Positions 1-7,386 of a stretch of 47,513 nt of DNA are shown here, piece by piece. Each line of letters begins with the position of its first letter. Position 1 is the stretch's first letter. The translations under genes were made by a program, and so were the position numbers. The DNA comes from JBHIAG01 sp046758465 (GTDB taxonomy: Bacteria; Acidobacteriota; Terriglobia; Acidiferrales; 2-02-FULL-67-57), in assembly GCA_046758465.1 (NCBI GenBank), contig JBHIAG010000005.1, positions 1-47,513 of the forward strand, in the 5' to 3' direction. Below the pieces are notes generated by a model. That model did no database searches. It was not told the origin of the DNA and was given only the letters and a program-made list of their open reading frames with translations.

Positions 1-45
1 AACTTCGGAGCGCCGGGGACCTACCCCGCGCACAGGTAGGCAGAC

Positions 46-1104
46 ATGAAAAGTCAAAGTCGAGGACGGATTCTAGCTACGGTATTGATTCTTCTGCTGA
101 CGGCCGCCGGGATACTGCTTCTTGTGCCCGGCCGACGCGCCGCCAGCGAAAAGGACGACTCGGGTAGCAACCCGCCCGCCCAGGCGGTCTATGCTGGGCA
201 CGCGCGGCACCTTCCACCCACCAAGGGCAGCGGACTCTATCAATACGAGCATCCCGCGCAGCGGCGCTTTAATCGAAGCCAAGTCTATGACTCCACTCCG
301 CCACCACCCAAGCCAGCCCCGAATGGGGTGCGAGAGTACACGCTGGTGATCGAGGAGGACGTGCCGCACGAGGTAGCGCCCGGAGTGGTCGTGCCCGCCT
401 GGACGTTCAACCGTACCGTCCCCGGGCCGGTGCTGCGGGCAACGGAGGGCGAGCGCGTGCGGGTCACCCTGATCAACCAAGGCGAGTTGCCCCACACGAT
501 TCACTTCCACGGCATTCATCCTGCCTCGATGGACGGAGTATTCGAGCTGGTGCCGCCCGGCGGGACCTTCACCTATGAGTTTGTGGCCCAGCCCTTTGGC
601 CTCATGCCCTACCACTGCCACTCCATGCCGACCTCGCAGCACATCCACAACGGCCTCTACGGGATGATGATCATCGACCCCAAGTCCGGCCGGAAGCCGA
701 TGCGGGAGCTGGCCATGGTGATGAGCGCCTTCGACATCGACCGCGACGGCGAGGCCGAGTTCTACGCCTGGAACGGGCGCGCCTTTCAGTACGCCGACCA
801 CCCCATCGAGCTTCGCGTGGGTGAACCGGTGCGGATGTACGTGGTGAATATGTTTGAAGAGGCAATGGTGCCGCACCTGCACGGCAATCTGTTTCAGCTC
901 TACCCCTCGGGCACCTCACTCAAGCCAGCCGAGTACACCGACGTCAAAACGCTGGGTATCGCCGAGCGTGCCATCTTGGAGTTCCAATACGATTTTCCCG
1001 GCACCTATATGTTCCAGTGCCACGTCACCGAACACATGGAGCAGGGGCTGATGGGCTGGTTCCGCGTCCTCGAGCCGGCCGAGACCGCCCACGCCCCCCA
1101 CTAG
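46..1104 (+). CDS. Two-domain multicopper oxidase, exported
   Basis: A 352-aa copper oxidase, probably acting outside the cytoplasm. Residues 8-28 form a hydrophobic N-terminal signal or anchor. Two cupredoxin domains follow. The first has a paired His motif (H150, H153, H155) and an HCH motif at 190-192 with further His at 199 and 201. The second has HLH at 277-279 and C325-H326 with H330 and M336, the usual carboxy-terminal type 1/type 3 copper pattern. The length fits two-domain laccase-like enzymes, not three-domain ones. It lies 10 nt before a ZIP transporter gene and upstream of an NRAMP gene, so metal ion oxidation or detoxification is a plausible role. The substrate cannot be read from sequence. 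The first 45 bases of the window are upstream DNA with no clear promoter. Confidence 0.85.
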   Translation: MKSQSRGRILATVLILLLTAAGILLLVPGRRAASEKDDSGSNPPAQAVYAGHARHLPPTKGSGLYQYEHPAQRRFNRSQVYDSTPPPPKPAPNGVREYTLVIEEDVPHEVAPGVVVPAWTFNRTVPGPVLRATEGERVRVTLINQGELPHTIHFHGIHPASMDGVFELVPPGGTFTYEFVAQPFGLMPYHCHSMPTSQHIHNGLYGMMIIDPKSGRKPMRELAMVMSAFDIDRDGEAEFYAWNGRAFQYADHPIELRVGEPVRMYVVNMFEEAMVPHLHGNLFQLYPSGTSLKPAEYTDVKTLGIAERAILEFQYDFPGTYMFQCHVTEHMEQGLMGWFRVLEPAETAHAPH

Positions 1105-1114
1105 GTGCGCCACG

Positions 1115-2332
1115 GTGAGCACCGCTGCCGCCAACTCGGAACGGTTTCTGCGCGCGCGCCCCGTCGTGTGGCTCAGCGCGCTGTTGCCGCTGCTTTTGCT
1201 GGGCGGAATTCTCTACCTGTTGTTTACCCGGGGACTGGGATGGGAACTGGCCGCGCCCGCTCCTCTGGAGCGGGTTGAGTTCGAGCGGGTGGTGTTGAAG
1301 CCGGGGGAAATCCGCGCGCACATCATCAACACCGGCCCTGAGGCCGTTACCATCCAGCAGGTACAAGTGGGCTGGATCACGCGGGCCAGTTGGGAATTTG
1401 AGGTTACGCCGGGGCCCACGATTCCGCGCCTGGGCCGCGCCGTCGTTCACATCCCCTACCCCTGGCTGCCCGGGGAGCCGTACGAACTCGTCCTCATCAC
1501 CGCCAACAACCTCCTCTTCACGCACGAAATCGCAATTGCCGCTGAAACCCCGTCAGCGAGTGGCCGCATGGTGGGCTCGTTTGTGCTGCTGGGGACCTAC
1601 GTAGGCGTGATCCCGGTCTTTTTGGGAATCCTGTGGCTGCCGTTTCTGCGGGCGCTGCCGGCCACGGCGTTCAACTTCCTGTTGAGCCTGACGTCGGGCC
1701 TGCTGGTCTTCCTCGGGGCGGATGCCCTGCACGACGCTTTCGAGAACAGCGACAAAGTACCCGCGCCCTACCAGGGCGTCGCGCTCATCGTCATCGGACT
1801 GAGCCTCAGCGTGTTGGCGCTCTACGCCGTGTCGGGCAGCCTGAAACGCCGGGCGAAAAGCGCCACCGAAGCAGGTTTCGGGCTCGTGCTCGCCTACGCG
1901 GTCGCCTTCAGCATCGGTGTGCACAACCTGGGCGAAGGGTTGGCGATTGGCAGCGCCTATACGCTGGGCGAAGTGGCCACCGGCTTCCTGCTGGTGCTCG
2001 GCTTTACCGTGCACAACCTGACGGAAGGGATTGCGATTGTGGCGCCGGTGGTGCGCGCGCGCTTTCGCCTCATCCACCTGCTGTGGCTGGGCTTGCTCGC
2101 GGGCGGGCCGACCATCGCTGGCACGCTGCTGGGCGCGTTCAGCTACACGGCACTCTGGGCGGTTCTGTTCCTGGCCTTCGGTGCCGGAGCCGTTTTTCAG
2201 GTGGTCATTGAGATCACCCGCCACCAGCTCCGCCAGGCAGGTGCAGCCGGCCTGCTGAGCGGATCGAGCCTGGCTGGCTTCGCCCTGGGTCTGGCCGTCA
2301 TGTACGTCACCGGCCTCTTCGTAACGCTCTAA
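1115..2332 (+). CDS. ZIP-family metal transporter with extra N-terminal beta domain
   Basis: A 405-aa membrane protein that starts with GTG. The C-terminal part (about 150-405) is a ZIP transporter with the two metal-binding helices H270-N-L-G-E274 and H300-N-L-T-E304. ZIP proteins move zinc, iron or manganese into the cytoplasm. Unusually, residues 18-38 form an extra membrane helix, and residues 50-142 form a beta-rich, probably extracytoplasmic domain. That segment reads like a cupredoxin or immunoglobulin-like fold (LKPGEIRAHIINTGPEAV region), but I see no clear copper ligand set. It lies 10 nt after the multicopper oxidase gene, so the two are probably cotranscribed and may act together on a metal outside the membrane. 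Confidence 0.85.
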   Translation: MSTAAANSERFLRARPVVWLSALLPLLLLGGILYLLFTRGLGWELAAPAPLERVEFERVVLKPGEIRAHIINTGPEAVTIQQVQVGWITRASWEFEVTPGPTIPRLGRAVVHIPYPWLPGEPYELVLITANNLLFTHEIAIAAETPSASGRMVGSFVLLGTYVGVIPVFLGILWLPFLRALPATAFNFLLSLTSGLLVFLGADALHDAFENSDKVPAPYQGVALIVIGLSLSVLALYAVSGSLKRRAKSATEAGFGLVLAYAVAFSIGVHNLGEGLAIGSAYTLGEVATGFLLVLGFTVHNLTEGIAIVAPVVRARFRLIHLLWLGLLAGGPTIAGTLLGAFSYTALWAVLFLAFGAGAVFQVVIEITRHQLRQAGAAGLLSGSSLAGFALGLAVMYVTGLFVTL

Positions 2333-2373
2333 TCGTTTTTCCGCGCGGGCTGCGCAGGACCGCGCACGGTGCT

Positions 2374-3618
2374 ATGCAGAACCGGAAGCAGCCTGCGCCG
2401 CCTGCCTCTCGACCCTTCGAAGTCTGGTACTACTTCGGTCCTGCCTTCGTTGCCAGCGTTGCCTACATCGACCCCGGCAACTTCGCCGCCAACATCGAAG
2501 CTGGCTCGGCCTTCGGCTACCAACTCCTCTGGGTGCTGTTCTGGTCGAACCTGATGGCCATTTTGGTGCAATACCTTTCGGCCAAGCTCGGCGTGGCCAC
2601 CGGACTGACGCTGCCGCAGAACTGCCGCCGCCATTTTCCCCGCTGGCTGAACTATATGCTGTGGGTCGTGGCAGAGATCGCGGCGATGGCCACCGACCTG
2701 GCAGAGTTTCTCGGCGCCGCCCTCGGTTTCTATTTATTGTTTCACATTCCGCTGGGTGTGGCAGGACTGCTGACGGGTGTGGTGGTGTTTGCGATTCTGG
2801 CGGTGGAGCGAGCAGGTTTTCGCCGGCTGGAGTACGTCATCATAGCATTTGTGGTTGTGGTGGGTGTCGCCTACGCCGTGGAAATGGTCCTGGCGCGGCC
2901 CGACTGGGCGGCGATGGGGCGGCACCTCATCGTGCCGGAGGTCTCCAGTGCAAGCATCTACCTGGCGGTGGCCATGCTGGGGGCCACGGTGATGCCCCAC
3001 GTCGTCTACCTGCACTCGGCACTGGTGCTGCCCCGCCGCGCTGAACTCGGGGCGGCGCACAACCACCGCCACCGGCGCCTGGTACTGGCCGACGTGTTGC
3101 TGGCGATGAACGGGGCGTGGCTGATCAACTCGGCGATGGTGGTAATGGCAGCGGCGGTCTTCTTCCAGAACAGGGTGGCGGTGCAATCGATGGTGGATGC
3201 ACACCAGACGTTGATTCCGCTGCTGGGCGGAGCGGCCGCCACGACCTTTGCCATCGCCTTGCTTTGCTCGGGGTTGGCGTCTTCGACCGTGGGCACGATG
3301 GCCGGACAAGTCATCATCGAAGGGTTCTTAAAGATTCGCTTCAGCATTTTTTTGCGGCGGCTGATCACCATGGTGCCCGCCATGGCGGTGATTGTGGTGG
3401 GACTGGAACCGATGAAGATTCTGGTGCTGAGTCAGGTGTGTCTGAGCTTCTGCTTGCCCTTCGCCGTGGTGCCGCTGGTGGCGTTGACCTGGCGGCGAAC
3501 CGTAATGGGCGAGCTGGCGAACCGGCCCCTCATCAATGTACTCGCGTTGGCGACGGCCAGCATTGTGATCGTGCTGAACGCACTCTTGCTCTACCAGGTC
3601 TTGGGCGGGCGGTTCTAG
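2374..3618 (+). CDS. mntH: NRAMP-family divalent metal transporter (MntH-like)
   Basis: A 414-aa polytopic membrane protein of the NRAMP family, which takes up Mn2+ or Fe2+ with protons. The family signature DPGN is at 33-36 in helix 1 and MPH at 207-209 in helix 6, followed by VVYLHS. Together these supply the known Asp, Asn and Met metal ligands. About eleven hydrophobic segments fit the family. It starts 41 nt after the ZIP gene. A short GC-rich hairpin (arms GCGCGG at 2343-2348 and CCGCGC at 2360-2365) lies in the gap. I see no yybP-ykoY manganese riboswitch. The gene name is by family resemblance; ion specificity is not proven. Confidence 0.88.
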   Translation: MQNRKQPAPPASRPFEVWYYFGPAFVASVAYIDPGNFAANIEAGSAFGYQLLWVLFWSNLMAILVQYLSAKLGVATGLTLPQNCRRHFPRWLNYMLWVVAEIAAMATDLAEFLGAALGFYLLFHIPLGVAGLLTGVVVFAILAVERAGFRRLEYVIIAFVVVVGVAYAVEMVLARPDWAAMGRHLIVPEVSSASIYLAVAMLGATVMPHVVYLHSALVLPRRAELGAAHNHRHRRLVLADVLLAMNGAWLINSAMVVMAAAVFFQNRVAVQSMVDAHQTLIPLLGGAAATTFAIALLCSGLASSTVGTMAGQVIIEGFLKIRFSIFLRRLITMVPAMAVIVVGLEPMKILVLSQVCLSFCLPFAVVPLVALTWRRTVMGELANRPLINVLALATASIVIVLNALLLYQVLGGRF

Positions 3619-3669
3619 AGGTGACAGCCGGGACAGCAGGTCGGCGTGGCGGGCCAGGCTGTGCTAGCC

Positions 3670-3700
3670 TTGACGGTTGGCAGCGGTCCGACGATAGAAT
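3670..3700 (+). promoter_or_regulatory. Putative sigma-70 type promoter for the selenoperoxiredoxin
   Basis: A TTGACG box lies at 3670-3675, with GATAGA at 3693-3698 (17-nt spacer) or TAGAAT at 3695-3700 (19-nt spacer). It sits about 35 nt before the ATG at 3734 and after the end of mntH, so the peroxiredoxin may be transcribed independently of the metal genes. This is pattern matching only. Confidence 0.45.
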
Positions 3701-3733
3701 CAATGCCCTGAGCAAGCCGAAGAGGAGACGCAA

Positions 3734-4228
3734 ATGGCCGAACCTCAGATAGGTGACATGGCGCCGGATTTTGAGCTACCGTGCTGCCTTGGCGAGGAGA
3801 AGAGCATGTTTAAGCTCTCCAGCCTGCGCGGGCAGAAGAACGTGGTGCTGGCCTTCTATCCCCTGAACTGGACGCCGACTTGAAACGCCGAAATGCCGGC
3901 ACTCGAGGCCGCTCGGGCCAAGGTTGCCGCGCTGGACGCCCAGGTTGTGGGCATCAACGTGGACTCGCTCCCGTCACACATCGCCTGGCAGAAGCACATG
4001 ATCGGTACGCTGGGCTTTCCGCTCTGTAGCGACTTCTACCCGCACGGGGAGGTCATCCAGCACTACGGCCTGCTGCGCGCAGGCCCGCCCGTGCCCGGCA
4101 TCAGCAACCGCGCTGTCTTTATCATCGACAAACAAGGCAGGGTGCGCTGGAAGAAAATCTACGACTTGCCCACCCAACCTGACATCGGGGAGATCCTCGC
4201 GGCGCTCGCCGGGGTGGCGAGAAAGTGA
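3734..4228 (+). CDS. Selenocysteine-containing peroxiredoxin (in-frame TGA at catalytic position)
   Basis: A 164-aa peroxiredoxin of the AhpC/TSA (AhpE-like) superfamily that reduces hydrogen peroxide or organic hydroperoxides. The ATG at 3734 follows a good ribosome site (AGGAG at 3723-3727). The frame is open and matches the family on both sides of a single TGA codon at 3881-3883. The residues before it read FYPLNWTPT, so codon 50 completes the family motif PxxxTxxC with TGA in place of the peroxidatic cysteine (P43, T47, residue 50). The downstream part (GFPLCSDFYPHGEV, then SNRAVFIID) is typical of the family. A SECIS-like hairpin follows. Other cysteines are C17, C18 and C98, and C98 could resolve the oxidised Sec. 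The alternative is a TGC-to-TGA mutation or sequencing error. No selA, selB, selD or tRNA-Sec lies in this window. Confidence 0.85.
3896..3923 (+). promoter_or_regulatory. Putative bacterial SECIS hairpin
   Basis: Just after the in-frame TGA (3881-3883) the RNA can form a stem. CTCGAG (3902-3907) pairs with CTCGGG (3912-3917) around the tetraloop GCCG (3908-3911). GG (3898-3899) pairs with CC (3918-3919) across a CA bulge, and CC (3896-3897) pairs with GG (3922-3923) across an AA bulge. Twenty-four nucleotides separate the TGA from the loop, and the loop begins with G. Both fit the known model for bacterial SelB-binding elements (loop roughly 16-37 nt from UGA, G among the first two loop bases). 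Folding was done by eye. Confidence 0.6.
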
Positions 4229-4302
4229 GCGGGATGAGTGCCGCGCGACGTTCACCGGCGACCGGCCGCGGGGGCAACGGGCCCACACCCTATTGCTGAA
4301 CG

Positions 4303-4575
4303 ATGGACTTGAAAGCACTCGTGGAACGCTATCGGGCTCTGGCGGGCAGCTACGGCCGCCCCCTCCACCTCTCGGAGTTTGGTTTGCCGAAGGCAGAGCT
4401 CGAGCGCATCTTTTCAGCCTACGACGAGGATTACCATATCAGCCGCTACCTGAAACTCTCCCGCTGCCCGGATCAAGAAAACCAGCCCCGTGCAGGCGGC
4501 GAGCGGCTCTACACCGTCAACGCCTTCGAGTACTCGCACGTCGCTATCGAGGCTGGGATTGAAGCGATCTTGTAG
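4303..4575 (+). CDS. Small protein of unknown function
   Basis: A 90-aa soluble protein that I do not recognise. The N-terminal half is predicted helical and charged (DLKALVERYRALAG, then LPKAELERIFSAYDEDYHISRY). The end (VNAFEYSHVAIEAGIEAIL) is a second amphipathic helix. There is one cysteine and no membrane segment. It starts 74 nt after the selenoperoxiredoxin in the same direction and ends 14 nt before the convergent rsmD gene. Codon use and GC-rich third positions match the neighbours, which supports real coding. Cotranscription with the peroxiredoxin is possible but unproven. Confidence 0.6.
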   Translation: MDLKALVERYRALAGSYGRPLHLSEFGLPKAELERIFSAYDEDYHISRYLKLSRCPDQENQPRAGGERLYTVNAFEYSHVAIEAGIEAIL

Positions 4576-4589
4576 CGGTGCGCGGAAAT

Positions 4590-5147
4590 TCAGTCGCCAA
4601 GCCAATAGAAGCTCAGCACAGAATCGCCCTGACGCAGCGTGCGTGCCAGGACGAGGCGAGCGACGCGTTCCGGCAGCGCGGTGCGCTTCGAGTGTTCGAC
4701 GATGGCGTGCCCTGCGGGCTGTAGGACGATTCCCGTACCCAGATAGGTAAGGGCACGCTCGTACTCGCTTTCGGCGGCGTAAGGCGGGTCGAGAAAAACA
4801 AAATTGAGTGCGATGCCCCGGTGCCTCAGCCGCTCCAGGCCAGCCACGACGTCGGTGGGAAGAATTTCAAAACCGTTGAAGACGCCGAGGCTCGCTAAGT
4901 TGCCGCGGATGACGGCAGTCGCTGGCCGATGGTTTTCAAGAAAGAAAACTTTGCCGGCGCCGCGGCTCAGTGCTTCGATGCCCACCGCACCGCTGCCGGC
5001 ATAGCCGTCGGCAAACAGCGAGCCGACAACCCTGGCTCCCAACACATTGAAGAGCGTCTCCCGCAGCGGGTCGCTGGTGGGGCGGAGATGCTCGCCCGTG
5101 AGGGTTTTCAGTTTCCGGCTCTTGAATTTTCCCGCGATGACACGCAT
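4590..5147 (-). CDS. rsmD: 16S rRNA (guanine966-N2)-methyltransferase RsmD
   Basis: A 185-aa SAM-dependent methyltransferase that modifies G966 of 16S rRNA during 30S assembly. It starts with the typical MRVIAGKFKSRKL. The RPTSDPLRETLFNVL segment follows, then the SAM-binding loop (DGYAGSGAVGIEALSRGA, about 47-64) and the catalytic DPPY motif at 120-123. The length matches the family. One variation is DGYAGSG where most members have DLFAGSG. It lies 9 nt downstream of recG in the same direction, so the two are likely cotranscribed. Confidence 0.93.
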   Translation of the reverse strand: MRVIAGKFKSRKLKTLTGEHLRPTSDPLRETLFNVLGARVVGSLFADGYAGSGAVGIEALSRGAGKVFFLENHRPATAVIRGNLASLGVFNGFEILPTDVVAGLERLRHRGIALNFVFLDPPYAAESEYERALTYLGTGIVLQPAGHAIVEHSKRTALPERVARLVLARTLRQGDSVLSFYWLGD

Positions 5148-5156
5148 CGGTTGGCT

Positions 5157-7262
5157 TCAGCCCACCTGCGCAAGACCGTAGCGGCGCTGCCAGTTGCCCT
5201 GCAGGTAGCCCACGAGGCGACGCAGCTCTTCCTCGGCCGGCGGCTGCTCGACCCAGGCAAAGGCCTCGCGCCGAGCCGCGGCAAGCAGCTCGTGGTCGCG
5301 CAACAGATTGCCGATGCGGAAGCCAACGAAGCCGTGCTGGCGCGTGCCAAAGAATTCGCCCGGGCCCCGCAGTTTGAGGTCGATTTCGGAGATTTCGAAG
5401 CCATCGCTGGTGCGCACCATCGTCTCCAACCGCTCGCGGGCGATGTCGCTGACGTTTTCCGGTGAGAGCAGGAGACAGTGGGAACGATGGTGGCCGCGAC
5501 CGATGCGCCCGCGCAGTTGGTGGAGCTGGGCGAGGCCGAAGCGGTCAGCGTGCTCGATCACCATCGTGGTGGCGTTTGGTACATCCACGCCCACTTCCAC
5601 CACACTGGTGGAGACGAGGACGTGCACCGTACCTGCGCGAAAGGCTGCCATGGCGCCCTCTTTCTCCTCGCTCGAGAGCCGCCCGTGCAGCAACGCCACG
5701 CGCAGGTCGGGAAAGACTTTTTCCGACAGGCGCTGGTATTCCTGGGTCGCGGCTTTGAGTTCGCGCTTGGACTCGTCGATCACGGGGTACACGATGTAGG
5801 CCTGGCGGCCGGCAGCGACCTGCCGGCGCACGAAGTCGAACACGCCCGCGGTTTTGTCGTCGGTAATCCAGCGGGTCTCAATGGGCGTGCGCCCGGGCGG
5901 CATCTCGTCAATGACGGAAAGGTCCAGGTCGCCATATAAGGTGAGGGCGAGCGTGCGCGGGATGGGTGTGGCAGTCATTACCAGCACATCCGGGCGAACG
6001 CCTTTGCGAATCAGCTTCAGGCGTTGCAGCACGCCGAACCGGTGCTGCTCGTCCACAATCACGAGTCCAAGGCGGTGAAAGCCAACCTCTTCTTCGATGA
6101 GCGCATGGGTGCCGACGAGCAAGTCGGTTTCGCCGGCCTGGAGCTGCTTGCGCACGCGGGCTTTTTCCGCTGCCGCCAATGCGCTCACGAGCAACGCCAG
6201 GCGGTAGGGCGTGGCCCGGAAGCGTTCGCGGGCGTAGAGGTAGTGCTGCACGGCGAGAATTTCCGTCGGCGCCATCAGCGCCACCTGGTAGCCGTTCTCG
6301 ATGGCGATGCTGGCAGCCTCGAAGGCGACGATGGTTTTCCCAGAGCCGACGTCGCCCTGCAACAAGCGGCTCATCGGCACCGGCTGTTGCATGTCCTCGG
6401 CAATCTCTTTCAGCACCCGCTTCTGTGCTGCAGTGGGGTGGAAGGGCAGAATCTTCTTGATGGCCTCGCGAATCCGGTCGTTGAGCTGGAAGGTGATGCC
6501 GGCCGCCTGCCGCGCCTGGCGGCGCCGCAAGGCCAGGCCTAACTGCAGAAAGAAGAACTCCTCGAAGATGAGGCGCTGCTGTGCCGGCGTGCGAAAGCGG
6601 TCGAGTTCAGTGACGTTGACGTGGGCTTCCGGGAAGTGGGTCTGCCAGAGTGCCGCCAGGCGATCAGGAAAGCCGTAGCGCTCGGGCAACTCAGCCGGCA
6701 GCGGGTCCGCCAGCGCGGAATCGAGACTGCGCAAGCTCTGGTAGATCATCCGGCGGAAGAGGCGCGAGCTGATCGGCCCCGCAGCCTCATAAATGGGAAC
6801 AATACGACCGATCTCAGTGGAATCGGCAGGCTCGGTGTCCCCAGAGAGGACTTCGTACTGCGGCTGCACCAGTTGCAGTTGGCCGGGCCGGTACGGGTCT
6901 TCCTCGACCTTGCCATAGAGCACCAGGCGCTGGCCGGGCTTGAAGACGCGTTGGAGATAGTCCGCGTGAAACCACTTGGCGTAAAGGATGCCGGTCTTGT
7001 CGGTGGCGGCCAGGTGGAAGACGCGCAGACGACTGCGCGGGAAGCGGACGAGCCCCGCCGTGAGCACCTCGGCCTGCACACAGGTGCTGTTGCCGGGACG
7101 CAGTTCGCAGATGGGCGTAAAGGTAATGCGGTTCTCGTAGCGAAAGGGGAAGTAGTAGAGTAGGTCTTCGACGCAGTGGATGCCTTTTTCGGCGAGATGC
7201 TGTGCGCGTGCCGGCCCTACGCTGGGCACGAAGCGGACGGGAGAATCCAACTGCAACCGCAT
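5157..7262 (-). CDS. recG: ATP-dependent DNA helicase RecG
   Basis: A 701-aa superfamily 2 helicase that reverses stalled replication forks and branch-migrates Holliday junctions. The N-terminal wedge/OB domain spans roughly 1-260. The motor has Walker A GDVGSGKT at 303-310, the DEQH box at 404-407 followed by RFGVLQR, and motif III TATPIPRT at 430-437. The C-terminal part carries the motif VI region (QLHQLRGRIGRG) and the conserved RecG end. The length agrees with E. coli RecG. It begins with ATG at 7262 and is followed by rsmD. Confidence 0.96.
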   Translation of the reverse strand: MRLQLDSPVRFVPSVGPARAQHLAEKGIHCVEDLLYYFPFRYENRITFTPICELRPGNSTCVQAEVLTAGLVRFPRSRLRVFHLAATDKTGILYAKWFHADYLQRVFKPGQRLVLYGKVEEDPYRPGQLQLVQPQYEVLSGDTEPADSTEIGRIVPIYEAAGPISSRLFRRMIYQSLRSLDSALADPLPAELPERYGFPDRLAALWQTHFPEAHVNVTELDRFRTPAQQRLIFEEFFFLQLGLALRRRQARQAAGITFQLNDRIREAIKKILPFHPTAAQKRVLKEIAEDMQQPVPMSRLLQGDVGSGKTIVAFEAASIAIENGYQVALMAPTEILAVQHYLYARERFRATPYRLALLVSALAAAEKARVRKQLQAGETDLLVGTHALIEEEVGFHRLGLVIVDEQHRFGVLQRLKLIRKGVRPDVLVMTATPIPRTLALTLYGDLDLSVIDEMPPGRTPIETRWITDDKTAGVFDFVRRQVAAGRQAYIVYPVIDESKRELKAATQEYQRLSEKVFPDLRVALLHGRLSSEEKEGAMAAFRAGTVHVLVSTSVVEVGVDVPNATTMVIEHADRFGLAQLHQLRGRIGRGHHRSHCLLLSPENVSDIARERLETMVRTSDGFEISEIDLKLRGPGEFFGTRQHGFVGFRIGNLLRDHELLAAARREAFAWVEQPPAEEELRRLVGYLQGNWQRRYGLAQVG

Positions 7263-7319
7263 CGCGGCAAATGACTCGGCGGCTACTATAACACACAGCC
7301 GGAGCGGCTCTGGGCGGCG

Positions 7320-7386
7320 CTAGGCCCGTTTCAACTTCCGCTGGGCAAGGCAGTGTGCCAGGTTCGTGGAGCGGGAACGGGCCTAG
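7320..7386. repeat. 67-bp imperfect palindrome between two minus-strand genes
   Basis: CTAGGCCCGTT (7320-7330) is exactly inverted as AACGGGCCTAG (7376-7386). Inside, TTCCGCT (7336-7342) can pair with AGCGGGA (7370-7376) and a CTGG/CCAG-type arm lies nearer the centre, so most of the segment can fold into one long hairpin. The stop codon of the 7383-8849 gene lies in one arm. It may act as that gene's terminator, but there is no U-tract on the minus strand. It could also be a REP-like element. Confidence 0.55.

Noticed and set aside
2333..2373. Manganese (yybP-ykoY) riboswitch before mntH
   Set aside because: The gap is only 41 nt with one small hairpin, too short for that riboswitch.
3893..4228. 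A separate gene starting at Met 54 of the peroxiredoxin
   Set aside because: It would lack the catalytic position and half the fold, has no ribosome site, and the upstream frame matches the family.
3734..4228. Peroxiredoxin as a simple pseudogene
   Set aside because: Only one stop exists, at the exact catalytic codon, with a SECIS-like hairpin and otherwise intact sequence. Kept as an alternative, but less likely.
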